This document shows, in pieces, positions 9,131-21,000 of a DNA stretch of 64,000 bases. Numbering within the stretch: the first letter of the stretch is position 1; every line of letters begins with the position of its first letter. A program made the translations under genes and the position numbers. The notes under the pieces were generated by a model, which saw only the letters and a list, made by a program, of their open reading frames with translations, ran no database searches and was not told the origin of the DNA. Location: positions 1-64,000 of the IMG/VR virus record IMGVR_UViG_3300027733_000040. One strand, written 5' to 3'. The stretch is from a virus.

Positions 9131-12100
9131 TTAAGGATAAGGATCATCGAAAGTGATTTCTATCTGGCCGCTGCCATTATTTCGACCAGGCGAACCAATA
9201 GCTGTAATCGTCTTATAACCGTATTTAGTAACACCACTTGTCGTAAAGAATCTGTCGCTAGCTCTATCGCCTGTCTGGTCATTATTCTGCGGCGATTCAG
9301 GCCTATATGTTTTTAGCAATGTTGTGCCGTCTGATGAATAAACATATATTGCACCAACTAGTTCTTTAGTACCTTGGTATGGCGACAGTGGCGCCGTAAT
9401 TACGATATTAGCCAATCCATCTCTAGTCGTTTTAATTTCTCTACCGAAGCCAGAAGCCTTGCCGTCGGGCGCCACAATTATACCAGTAGCTTCAAATGGT
9501 GTGGTGCTAGGCCCGGTTTTAGCGTACATTTTAACCAGCCCTGTGTCTGTGCCGACAGCTAATGTCATATATAATGTGTCTGGATTAATGTAGATTTTTA
9601 CTGCCGTACCAAAGCCCTCGGTAACATTTTCTCCCATTAAGATATATGTGTCTGGTGTCGCTGGGTCACGCTCATCTACACGCCAGATCCATACCAATCC
9701 TTTACCATCGTAAGCTTTAGGAGCTCCTACAGCGATCCATCTGTTTCCAACAGTGCCTAGTATAGACACAGAATATCCAAATAATGGATATTTTAATTTA
9801 GCCTTATCGACAGTTGCTGCCAAAAAGTCAGCGCCCATGAAGATCGAGGCTTTTGTGTTATCCCAGCCAGTATAACTGTTATAATCCTTTGTCACATCTC
9901 TGGTATAAAGCTCTATCGCGCCAGTCCCATTGTTGGAGAATAGCGAGCCAACCACAAATGAAACGCCGTCTTCACTAATTGCAACGCTAGCTTTCCCTGT
10001 TACTGGGCCATTTGTCCCTGTGGCGTTCGATGAAAATATTACGCTTCTATCATATGGTGGACCGGCGAGCCACGCTTCGTGCCATTGGCCTGGTCCGCTA
10101 TTTTGCAATCCTTCATCTAGCTGCCTAAATATACCAAGTAAATTGGCGTCCGTTCCGTAAATGTTAGTAATTTGGCCTAAACATTTCGTATCTGTAACGT
10201 ATGATCCAGGTATCGTAAGGTTAGTGATAGGATAAATCACGGCTGGAACGTTATTATAGAGACTTCGTTGTTCCATCTGAATAAAAAATCGTTTGCCTGT
10301 TCTTGCATATGTGCATTTGCCAAGCACGACACTGCCGCCAAGGCTAGCATCTAAACGCTTACCCCAAGTAGCAGTAAAAAATCTACCGTCTGGGTTCATT
10401 TCAACTTGGCCACCAAACCAACTTGTACCAGCCGGCGCAGTTATTATTTGCTTATTACTCTGGTTAAACAATACTGATCTTAACCCGCCATTTATAAAAG
10501 ATCTTATAAATACACTACCATCTCTACTAACTGATTGATCGTTACCAACAAAGAAGGTTAAAGAGTCCCTATAAACGGAAGTAGAACGGTACTTTTGATC
10601 TGCGACAGGGATACCGTCATATCGTAAATCATAATAAAAGGTTTCGTTATTACGATAATTATTCGGGGCGTCGCTTTGGTCGGAAACTATTTGGTATCTA
10701 TCGGCTGCGCCTTTTGTTAAATAGTTAGCACCTGCAGCAAGTGATTCTACCCCATTAAGTGTTTCATTCTTTAATATCGCGCTCGGGGTTGTGATGATAT
10801 AGTATGGGACAGATAAAGATTCTAAATAATATAAGCCATAGTCTAACATTGCTACTTTACCATCGCCGCTTAGGCCAAAAATTGATTTATTAGTTATGGC
10901 GCCAGCCGCTAAGGCTAAATAGTTAGTCGCGACAAAATTAGTCGATAGATTCGGTCTTTTAAATAAAAATGAGGATAAAGCGTTATAGCCATAGCTCGCT
11001 AATAATCTAAGGCCGTCATCGCTGATAGATAATGAAGTACCGTAGTCGCCGCTATTATTTGACAATTCTGGGAATGTACAAGACATTAAACCTGTCTTAA
11101 CCCATGTTTCACCAGTACCAGTGTCATTATATTGATAAACAGCAATATTACCACCATACGTGCTTATTGGATCGTTAGTCGTTCTAAAACCGTCACTCCC
11201 TATCGGTTGTACTTGAATGTAAGGAGTATTGTTTCCAGGTATAAGATCACCACTTCTATAGAAGCCATTCAACCACGGAGCTAAATTAGAATAGTCTTCT
11301 ATATAAATTACGCCGCCTGTAATCGTGCCATTAATTAACTTCGGATCTATTAGCAACTCTATTGCGCCGTTTTGGTAGCGACGCATGAGTGTTGAACCCG
11401 CAAGGTATGTTCCTCCGGTTGTATAGATATTGATTTTCAATATGTCAGCGCCAGTGTGTACGCCAGTATAAAATGGATAGGTCCAATCATCAAACTGTTT
11501 TGTATGGTCTCCGGGCACGATGTGGTTGGGAGAAACAGTCGCTACAGTGAGACCGTCTGGGGTACAACATAATCTGTAGCCCCAATTTGGCACCTTTGAG
11601 GCTGTAGGACGTATCCGCATGTCTGGCGTGATAACCAACTCGCTATCGTAGACATATTTGCTATCTATTCTTTTAAAGACCATCACTGAGCCAACGCCAT
11701 AATTTGGTTGGCCAATAAATACTGTACTTCCATCATGCGATATCGCTAACCCTTCTCCGAAATTAGCATTCGCTACAGGATAAGGTGCGTATACTTTTTG
11801 TACCCCCACCCAAATATCATTTGCATCACGTTTATAGATATAAACAGCACCACATTGTTTGATGGTCGTGTTTTGGAATACCGTCGAGGCGATTGGTGCG
11901 CTTACTATTAAGACTTTACCATCTCCACTAACAGCTAATGTTTTTCCAAAATTCTCTTCGGCATAACTTACTTTTACTATTCCGCCAGAAGCTGGAAAAG
12001 AAGGTATGGTGCCGACTGGTGGTGGGTCTATAACACAAGGCGTCCTGTCCCAAATTTTCATGCCTCCGCTTAACACAGTATTTGTAGTGTTAAGATTGTC

Positions 12101-15055
12101 TTTTCCTTGGTAGACCTTTTTTGAATTCGGATGAATAAGTAAATTCTGGGCAGAGGTGTTGGCTACGATGTTTATTGTAGAAGATTCACCAAAATATGTT
12201 GGGATAGGATTAAAATAGAATTTTGTAGGATCAGCATTATATTCAAAACACGCGAGTTGCCCAGCTAGGCCAGACACATAAAGCGATTGACCATCTTCAG
12301 ACCATGCCATTTTTATGGGTTTAAAATATGTTAGAATAGTAGTCGAGCTTAGCTGGCCGGGAAAACGAACTCTATCGGCAATATTTATAGATCCATAATT
12401 ATTATATACAGGGGACGGGTCACTAGCGAACGACACGATAAATCTATCGTCAGGAGATAAGAGGCAATCAGTGAAAATATCTCCAGTTTTAGTACTGCCA
12501 GTACCTACACCATATGAGATCACTGATATTATTGATCCGCTTCCCGGATCCATACTTAAAGCTTTTGTGCCTTTGTCTGTTATGACAATTAAAACACGTT
12601 GATCTTTGGTCATAGCTAAAGGATAAGCTTGCGTTGCTAACAGATCGAAGTTCTCCGCCGGTCTGACAAGATCTAGAGCATTGCTATATGCACTACTCCT
12701 GTAAGTAAAAAAGTATCCGCTTGCAATTCTAACTCTATAAACGTATTCAGAAAGATAACCAGAGTAATATACACCATCCATCCCTGGCATACTAGTATCG
12801 AACGTTAGCATGCCTGTCGAAATATCTCGTTTATACGAATACATCGTAGCAGCCGTATCATTTACCAAAAAATGAAGATAAGAGCCATCACCTGACAAAA
12901 AGCATTGAAGCGTTTTAGTCCATTTCTTGGCGGGGTTTGTGAGTTGAGAATTAATATTAAAATCCCAATCTATCGCATTTACATATGTTAAATCGCCAGC
13001 GTTGTCTACTGAGAACCAGACAATTATTAGCTTGCCGTCTGATGTCCTGTCTGCAAAACTATACAAATATTTCTTGTCTTGAGTCAGAACGTAAGGATCA
13101 GTTCTAAGTGTGTATGTAGGTTCCTTGTATATTGTTCTATTTAAGTTTAATGTGCAGCACGAAATGATAGCTGTTGGTGTTGGTGTCGGTGTTGGCGTTG
13201 GCGTTGGTGTCGGTGTTGGCGCAACAGGCGAACAAACTATGGTATGGTAACCATTCAAAATCTTAGAAATATAGTATGTGCCTTTATAACTTAAATCACC
13301 AGGTTGGGTAATCGATATCATTTCTCCGACAGAAAATGGAGAATAAGTGCTAATTACATTAAGAGCATTGTATTGGTAGAATTCCCTATAAACATCTTGA
13401 AGCGGTTTATAATACAAGTTGCCTGTTAAGACCAGATATACACCATTGACGGCGCTGGCTTTTATCGTTTTGCCAGTATTTATGCTAGCGATAGTCATGT
13501 CAGAGCTAGTAGTAGACACCATTTGCGGCCAAGAAGAAAAACAAGTTGGCGTTGGAGTAGCGGTAGGCGTTGGAGTAGCGGTAGGCGTTGGAGTAGCGGT
13601 TGGTGTTGGAGTAGCGGTTGGTGTTGGGGTGGCGGTTGGTGTTGGGGTGGCGGTTGGTGTTGGGGTGGCGGTTGGCGTTGGGGTGGCGGTTGGTGTTGGA
13701 GTGGCGGTTGGTGTTGGAGTATTAGTTTGAACTATAGTAAATCCAGCCTGATAATATGGCGTACCATTTACCGTTATGATGGCTTGGCTTGCTCTTGGAT
13801 CGGTATAATCTATAGTAAATGTGTCTGGGACTGCAACGGTTGTCGTATGAAAACTTTTATACGATTCGATCTTCAGCTCTTGCGCTACTCTGTCGATTCT
13901 GCATGCGTAAGCAGTAGTTGGGCTGCCAGCAAATGCTATGCCTATTATTTTTTCCACTCCACCGATCACAGCTATCATCGGAGATCCAGAATCACCGCCG
14001 GCTATCGGCCAATACGATGCATCAGCATTTTGAAATACGATAAGATCGCCCCAGCTATTTGTTGTATTATTATTATTTCCAACTGTAACGGTAGCACCTA
14101 TACCTGTTATGATTAACTTACAGGCGGCGCTTTGGGTAAATCCTTTTGGCCCAGTCGTTCTGCCTGTGCTATAAATCGGCGTTGTGGCGGCATTTATTAA
14201 AAGGTTATTTATTTCGCTTGATGTAGCAAATGGTGGTATCGGTTTCGCTGTATAATTATCGCTGCCGATCGGATGCCAAGTGTTATAAGATGAAGCAACA
14301 TCGATATAAGAATCACTAGGGATATAGATTGCAGCATCGACATAATTAATACCCGATGTTACAGGGGTATACCTTTTTAATCTGCCGACCAAATTAAGGC
14401 CATTAGAGCCATTTAAGGCTGTGACGCCTGGCGGGTATTTTTTCCCATCTACTACCCAAGATAAACTTTCATATATATTATAAGGATTTTGGGTTTCTAA
14501 TGCAATGTCTCTGTCTGTAGCTATGTTTCTTCTGTCAATTGCAACGTGACTATTCGTGAGGCCTACGATTCTAAAATCTATGCTATCGATACAAAACATG
14601 CCCAAGGTCCCTAAATCAAATGAATAGCCTGTCTGGCCGTTACTGGTAACAGCTGTCCAACCCGTAGGAAATTGAATTATTTCTTGTCCACCTTTCATTG
14701 GCGTAAGAAGTGGAGTATCATGTCCCTGTAGCCGTAATATATTAGGATCGGTGCCTACATATGAAGTCAGAGGTGTCGAACTCATGTTGGGATAGCAAGA
14801 CATTAACTTAATGGGCTGAGCCTCGACGACATCAGTAATAATATCGACGCCATCCACTGTTATCGTAGAAGGCAATACATCTGATGGTTTAAGCTCATTT
14901 TTGTTTATCTTCTTTAGCACATTAAAAACAACACCTATTTGGCCGGTGTTATTTCCGCCTTTATGCTTATATCCCAGACTAACACCATGAACGTCATCAG
15001 GTGTTATGTCATAGAGTTCTTCTAATTTTATTCTTATACTATCAGTAAGCCTCAT
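9131..15055 (-). CDS. Giant modular virion/adhesin protein with N-terminal trypsin-like protease domain
   Basis: A 1974-aa protein. Residues about 15-400 look like a Nal1-type trypsin-like peptidase: an N-terminal GYKHKGG...GVVFNVLKK segment, then a His in LTNSHVA (near 170), an Asp in YVDAAIY (near 239) and the Ser in GGDSGSP (near 355). A linker of about ten PTPTAT units follows (DNA 13545-13722). Next comes a CFSSWP domain of about 100 aa that recurs in the neighbouring 3575-aa protein, a second short PT linker, and a long C-terminal half of propeller-like repeats (SXDG motifs such as AISHDGSTVFIG and SISDDGLRLLAS). Likely a tail-associated adhesin. Confidence 0.7.
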   Translation of the reverse strand: MRLTDSIRIKLEELYDITPDDVHGVSLGYKHKGGNNTGQIGVVFNVLKKINKNELKPSDVLPSTITVDGVDIITDVVEAQPIKLMSCYPNMSSTPLTSYVGTDPNILRLQGHDTPLLTPMKGGQEIIQFPTGWTAVTSNGQTGYSFDLGTLGMFCIDSIDFRIVGLTNSHVAIDRRNIATDRDIALETQNPYNIYESLSWVVDGKKYPPGVTALNGSNGLNLVGRLKRYTPVTSGINYVDAAIYIPSDSYIDVASSYNTWHPIGSDNYTAKPIPPFATSSEINNLLINAATTPIYSTGRTTGPKGFTQSAACKLIITGIGATVTVGNNNNTTNSWGDLIVFQNADASYWPIAGGDSGSPMIAVIGGVEKIIGIAFAGSPTTAYACRIDRVAQELKIESYKSFHTTTVAVPDTFTIDYTDPRASQAIITVNGTPYYQAGFTIVQTNTPTPTATPTPTATPTPTATPTPTATPTPTATPTPTATPTPTATPTPTATPTPTATPTPTCFSSWPQMVSTTSSDMTIASINTGKTIKASAVNGVYLVLTGNLYYKPLQDVYREFYQYNALNVISTYSPFSVGEMISITQPGDLSYKGTYYISKILNGYHTIVCSPVAPTPTPTPTPTPTPTPTAIISCCTLNLNRTIYKEPTYTLRTDPYVLTQDKKYLYSFADRTSDGKLIIVWFSVDNAGDLTYVNAIDWDFNINSQLTNPAKKWTKTLQCFLSGDGSYLHFLVNDTAATMYSYKRDISTGMLTFDTSMPGMDGVYYSGYLSEYVYRVRIASGYFFTYRSSAYSNALDLVRPAENFDLLATQAYPLAMTKDQRVLIVITDKGTKALSMDPGSGSIISVISYGVGTGSTKTGDIFTDCLLSPDDRFIVSFASDPSPVYNNYGSINIADRVRFPGQLSSTTILTYFKPIKMAWSEDGQSLYVSGLAGQLACFEYNADPTKFYFNPIPTYFGESSTINIVANTSAQNLLIHPNSKKVYQGKDNLNTTNTVLSGGMKIWDRTPCVIDPPPVGTIPSFPASGGIVKVSYAEENFGKTLAVSGDGKVLIVSAPIASTVFQNTTIKQCGAVYIYKRDANDIWVGVQKVYAPYPVANANFGEGLAISHDGSTVFIGQPNYGVGSVMVFKRIDSKYVYDSELVITPDMRIRPTASKVPNWGYRLCCTPDGLTVATVSPNHIVPGDHTKQFDDWTYPFYTGVHTGADILKINIYTTGGTYLAGSTLMRRYQNGAIELLIDPKLINGTITGGVIYIEDYSNLAPWLNGFYRSGDLIPGNNTPYIQVQPIGSDGFRTTNDPISTYGGNIAVYQYNDTGTGETWVKTGLMSCTFPELSNNSGDYGTSLSISDDGLRLLASYGYNALSSFLFKRPNLSTNFVATNYLALAAGAITNKSIFGLSGDGKVAMLDYGLYYLESLSVPYYIITTPSAILKNETLNGVESLAAGANYLTKGAADRYQIVSDQSDAPNNYRNNETFYYDLRYDGIPVADQKYRSTSVYRDSLTFFVGNDQSVSRDGSVFIRSFINGGLRSVLFNQSNKQIITAPAGTSWFGGQVEMNPDGRFFTATWGKRLDASLGGSVVLGKCTYARTGKRFFIQMEQRSLYNNVPAVIYPITNLTIPGSYVTDTKCLGQITNIYGTDANLLGIFRQLDEGLQNSGPGQWHEAWLAGPPYDRSVIFSSNATGTNGPVTGKASVAISEDGVSFVVGSLFSNNGTGAIELYTRDVTKDYNSYTGWDNTKASIFMGADFLAATVDKAKLKYPLFGYSVSILGTVGNRWIAVGAPKAYDGKGLVWIWRVDERDPATPDTYILMGENVTEGFGTAVKIYINPDTLYMTLAVGTDTGLVKMYAKTGPSTTPFEATGIIVAPDGKASGFGREIKTTRDGLANIVITAPLSPYQGTKELVGAIYVYSSDGTTLLKTYRPESPQNNDQTGDRASDRFFTTSGVTKYGYKTITAIGSPGRNNGSGQIEITFDDPYP
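13545..13722. repeat. Hexanucleotide-type tandem repeat encoding Pro-Thr-Ala-Thr linker
   Basis: A run of GTTGGNGTNGCG-like units on the plus strand encodes the PTPTAT linker of the 1974-aa protein on the minus strand. Because the units are multiples of three bases, gain or loss changes linker length without a frameshift. Confidence 0.85.
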
Positions 15056-15067
15056 AGTTCTCCTTCT

Positions 15068-18000
15068 TTATTTCCACGCTGTATAAAGTACTTTTAATTT
15101 TGATGTAGTTGGCGTCGGCGTTGGAGTAGCGGTTGGCGTTGGAGTAGCGGTTGGCGTTGGTGTCGGCGTTGGCGTTGGCGTTGGCGTCGGTGTCGGCGTT
15201 GGCCCAGAACCGCAATTAGGATCAAATGTGACAGTATATATAGCAGTCGATCCTGTCGGTAATGGCATTATCGATGCACCACCGGTCGATGTTATACTCC
15301 TAAGATAAGGAAGAACAGCAGGAACAGTTATTAACCCAGGAGATGCACTAACTAAACAAATGCCATCTAGACATTTTAATCTCATCCTCTTAATGGTTTT
15401 AGATCCGCTAACTAACTTTTCGATATTCGTGATTAAATACTTACCATTAAAGGGGTCTGTGGCACTATCTAGCTTTACCTCTATCGTATCACCGATATAA
15501 AATTGGATACCTTTACCATCGGTTATAGTATCGATCTTAGCAACATTATCGAATATAGTCATACATAAACCAGGGCCAACTGGTATTTGCGGTTTAACGA
15601 AGTCCTTCGCCAGTACGTATCCATTTCTTTCTGGCGACCCATGAGCTAATACAAAGGCACCATTGATAGACCCAAATCCGATCTGAACAAAACTAGATGA
15701 AAAAGTATCTGAAGCATTATTATTATCGATAATGCTATAACCATAACCATAAACATTTCCGCTCTTAAATACGACCAGACAACCTGAAGTATTAGGTTGA
15801 TAATCTATCACACCAGATTCTGGTAAATCTAATTTAATTGGTACGTAAGAGTTTCGCGGTAAACCGGTCTGACCAACAAAACCGCCCCAGAATAGCAAAT
15901 CACCGTCACGAGTTAAAGCCATGACATTCGTTTTGGAAGTACGTACACCAAACCCAACACCAGCTCCCAAGCCTATACCAGATACTCCAGGTCCAGCACC
16001 AGATCCTATGGTCTGCACTGGAATCGGATTATACATTGGGATTACTTTATTGGTTGTATAGCCCTCTTTCTGGTTGATGCCTAGTACACCACATTTGTTC
16101 TCACCAATAACATGCAGGCCGCCGGAAGCATCGACGATAATCAGCGCGGAATCACAAGCATATATCTGCTTGTACGATGGGTCGCTAGCTATCAGCGTGG
16201 GCTTATATAGGTAGGCGATGCCATTAGCATCTGTTCTTTCATAAGTAGTATCCGAAGTCCACTTGAGGCTTACTCCAAGATACGCCTCCATGCTGTTTTT
16301 ACCAACGTAGTATATCTCACCTTGATTAGTTAGGAACGCTGTAAATCCGTTACCAGGGGCGATTTGGTTATAGCTGACTTTTGATAATTTAGGTAAAAAC
16401 TCGGCAGTGACTCTAGTAGGCTCAGCGATAATTTCGCCTTTTTTATCATGGCATGCCTCGCTAAATGTGTCTATACCCCAAGTATACAGATCGCTATTCC
16501 CATCGATAGCGTAAGCCATGCTTCCGAATGTATTGACATATCGCCACATTCCAGGCGCAGCGACTAAAGAATTAACCTTACCATCGATTCTTAACATTTG
16601 GGTAGAATTATTTGGTCTTCCAGCCCAATAGCCTGAGCCATAAAGATAACCGTCAAAATTAGGCGTGCCGCTGCTAGGTGGATTTATAAGTAACATACCG
16701 CTTGAGCCAGATACTAAATGATTAATGCCATAATTCGATAATGTGTCCCCGTACCAGACAAAGCATTTACCATCTGGCACAGATGTGGGTGTGGGTGTGG
16801 GTGTGGGTGTGGGTGTTGGTGTTGGTGTTGGTGTTGGTGTTGGTGTTGGTGTTGGTGTTGGTGTTGGTGTTGGTGTTGGGGTAGGAGTCGGCGTAGGAGT
16901 TGGTGTAGGTGTTGGTGTTGGCGTTGGTGACCCCAATCGCGCAGCTGCTAAACTCATCCTTGCAGTGCCGACACCAGCTGTGTCAGTTGCTACAACACCA
17001 GATGAAGATACCAGATTTGTTATTGATAGTGCCGAACCTCCAGATGTCGAACCATATCCGAAAATGGCCCTATCACCGCCATAGCCAGCAGCCGCCAAGC
17101 GTGTTCTTGTAGTGCCTATTCCTGCGGTGTCTGTCGCTACAACACCAGATGAGGATACTAAATTAGTTAACGATACAGTCCCAGCTCCGGTATCACCATA
17201 TCCAAATATTGCTTTATCGGTCCCATATCCAGCCGCTGCCAGCCAGACTCTAGCAGTTCCTACTCCCGCCGTGTCCGTAGCCACGACACCGGTTGATGAT
17301 ACTAAATTAGTGAGAGAAATATATACTGAACCATTTGCAAAACCATAGCCAAATATGGCCTTATCACCACCATACCCAGCAGCCGCTAAAGCCTGTCTCG
17401 GTGTTCCTACTCCAGCCGTGTCGGTTGCTACAACACCGGTCGAAGTGACTAAATTGGTTATAGAATTATAAAATCCTGCGCCAGCTCCTGTGCCGCCGCC
17501 ATATCCAAAAATAGCCTTGTCGCCACCATATTCAGCCGCCGCTAATGTATGTCTAGCTGTGCCGACACCAGCTGTGTCAGTCGCAACAACACCAGTAGAA
17601 GAGACTAAATTCGATAGCGATAATACGACATTATTACTACCAAACGCAAATATAGCCTTGTTTCCACCATAGCCTGCGGCTGCTAGGTCGAACCTCTTAG
17701 TACCGACGCCAGTAGTGTCAGTCGCAACAACGCCAGTAGGTGATACTAAATTTGTTATCGATAAAGATCCCGCATTCTGTAAGAAGCCATAGCCAAATAT
17801 CGCTGAGGCCGCGCCGGGTGTAGGTGTTGGTGTCGTCGAAGGATCAAGACTTGCGGTGTTACATGTTATTAATTGCGCAATGCCATTTATAAGCAGCTCT
17901 GTTTGGCCGGCCGGCAAAGGCGCCACTCTATCCACCACAGCGCTTAATGTCGATTTGTTTATTGCATAAATCGTTCGGTTTAGATAGGTCGTCATATATA

Positions 18001-21000
18001 TCTGGCTGTTATAAACGAATAAACCAGAGTACGAATTATTTGCACTTATGCTCGGCAATTGTTTTACGTTCCATAACGTACCATCTAATTTATATTCTGC
18101 TATATAAAAATCATGATTATCATTAGCAATAATCGTGGTAAATCTGTTAGTTATTGGATTATATAATATTTCGTTAAAATTATCAGTCTTCCAAGCACCA
18201 GAATAACTTAAATCGAACAATTTAGTCACTACTATTTGACTTGTCGTGATATCAAGCTCAAATAAAGATTTAGAACCCAATAATAATTTATTGTTAGATT
18301 TATAACAAAATCCATCATGATTCCATGTCCCACCTGCAGCAGAAAAATCTAGACCAGGAATAGTCCCAGCAGTCCCTAACATAAAAACTCTAGCCGGCGT
18401 AGTATTAATCGAGAATGGAGTCGTGGTAATGTTATATTCGTCGATCCTATAGTTAGCTGGTGACGCATTCAGCTGTATGCTTAAAGTCCAAAATTTAGTG
18501 TCCGACATTGTGCTATCGGTTACTTCATAACCACCAATGGTTAAATCAGATAAAAGAATAGTGGTGTTTGGGCTATAATCATAATTCGTTAGTCTTCCTC
18601 TACCGTTAGCTGAGAAGATGATTTGGCAAGTGATATTTGGTGTTGGTGTTGGTGTTGGTGTGGCAACGGGGTCGCAAACTATTTTATGAACACCACCGTT
18701 GATTTCTGATATGTAATAATCCTTGTCTTCATAACCTCGGGTAGGGGTAAATATAGCGTTAAATCTTATCTTATCGCCGACAAAAAACGGCGTAGTAGGA
18801 ACAATCTGGACTGAATTATTATAAACTTGCCAAAATTCCCTATAATTATTTTGGATAGGATTATAGCCGTTAGTTAATATTAAAATTACTTGGTAGCCAT
18901 TCTTAAAAGTGTCAATAACTGCGCCAGTTTTAACACAAACAATTGTCTGATGCCCAGTATCTCTCAAACCTATTTTGGGCCATGAATCGAAGCAATTCGT
19001 CGGTGTTGGTGTTGGTGTTGGTGTTGGTGTCGGAGCGACAGTCACTTGATCGCAAATTATCTTGTGTACTCCGCCCGAGATCTCAGATATCATGTAATTT
19101 TTATTTTCATAACCTTGTAGCGGGCTATTAACCGCAGTAAACATTATAACATCGCCGACAGAGAATGGCGTTGTAGTAACGAGACCTAAATCATTATACT
19201 GCCAAAATTCTCTATAATTAAATTGGTTTGGGTTATAATGGCCAACTAGAGTTAACACTACTTGGGTATTATTTTTAAGCGTATCTATAACCGCGCCAGA
19301 TTTTACGCATACTATAAGTTGTTTTCCAGTAATTCTATAATATGGCGGCCATGAAGAAAAACAATTCGTAGGTATAGGTGTAGTGGCAAAAGTAGCGCAA
19401 GAACCCCCCCACACATTTGTAAATGCTGATATAACATTATTTGGCCAAGATCTACCATTCGCAATAGTACTCATGGTAGTATCGATATAGGCTAAGGTAT
19501 ATATCTGACATTCAACATCGGTGTAACCAATATAACCATTTAATGGCTGACATCTCGACCCTGCAGAACCTGGGCGAGTGTGTGGTAATTTAACTTGATC
19601 CCAATTGGTCACTAATTCAAGTGTCCACGGACCAAGCGGGCTAGAACTCGGAATACTAAACATATGCTTTGATTGTTTACCACAATCTGTGTTAGAATAT
19701 AATAACGGAACAGCGTAACTTGCCAAAACGCCATTTCTTGATGCAGTAATTGTATAGCTAAACTTATCGGGCGAACTACCTAGAAATGTTATATCCACAC
19801 AAATATTACGAACTTGTATTGTTGGTGTTGGTGCGCTTGGTATTGGTGTCGGTGTTGGGGTTGGCGCTTTTGGTGTAGGCGTAGGCGTTGGGGTCGGCAC
19901 TGGTGTCGGTGTTGGAGTCGGTGTCGGTGTTGGAGTCGGCACTGGTGTTGCAACAGGTGCTGGTAAACAACTTGTATTTGCGAATACCCACCTCAATACC
20001 CCATTAACGACCGAAGCATAATATGAACAAGCGCCAATACAGCCCGGCGAGCAAGGGCCATCGTATAGATCGCCTGACTTCACATTAGGATTAGTGACTG
20101 GGCCTAGGTCATAGGGGCAACTAGCGCAAGTGACCGGTGAGCCAGGCAGCGGAACAGGTGTGGCTAAGTAACTGGTACCATCAAACGTAACAGGATTTGC
20201 TATTAAAACAACATCAGGATCACTCACAAATAATTCTTTAGATCCTGTACCCAGCTGATATTCTATACCATTATAGCCCCACGCTAATAATTTAGCGCAA
20301 ATCGTTTTAGTAGTATAAGTAGGAGTAGGCGTCGGAGTAGGGGTAGGGGTAGGTGTCGGTGTTATGAAAGGACAAGCCAAAGTAATTTCATAGCCTTCCC
20401 ATAAAGGATTAAGTAAGGTCCCCTTCTTAGTGGCAATAGCTGTGACAACGTAGTCAGCAGTATTCGATACACCACCAACCATAGTGATGGTTTCGTTTTG
20501 TATAAAATTACGGCCGTTAGATAAGCCGCCATAAAACGAATTCTTTTTTGTCAAGAAGACACTGAAGTCAGTTATAACAGGAGCGCAAGCTGCTATATGC
20601 AAAACGTTGCCGTTCGCATCAACTTGAGTACCTTTATAAAATAGATCTACACTACCAGTGTTGGTGCTGTCTGGGATTCCAATGGTAACTGGTCCTGAAC
20701 TCTGTTTAACGTTTCTTACTCTTATCAATTCATTTATCGTAAACGCATAGCTATTATTCAGCGCCACGCCATTATTAAAATAGAATGTAGAATCGTCTGG
20801 ACATATTACATAAATTGGCGTGCCGCTAACGCTTGAAACTATTACACCGGAAGAAGCGCCTTTAATTTCACCACCAACATCGACTGTAAATTGAGTGCTG
20901 GTACCACGTGGTGGTGGTGGTGCGGTAGTGTTACCAGAGATATACCAACCAATAGAACACGGTGTAGTAGTGCTTGTGCTGGTTACTACAGCACCAGAAG

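Noticed and set aside
13419-14116. Plus-strand frames reading VGVGVG or WCWGGGW
   Set aside because: Shadow of the minus-strand Pro-Thr repeats; purely repeat-derived.
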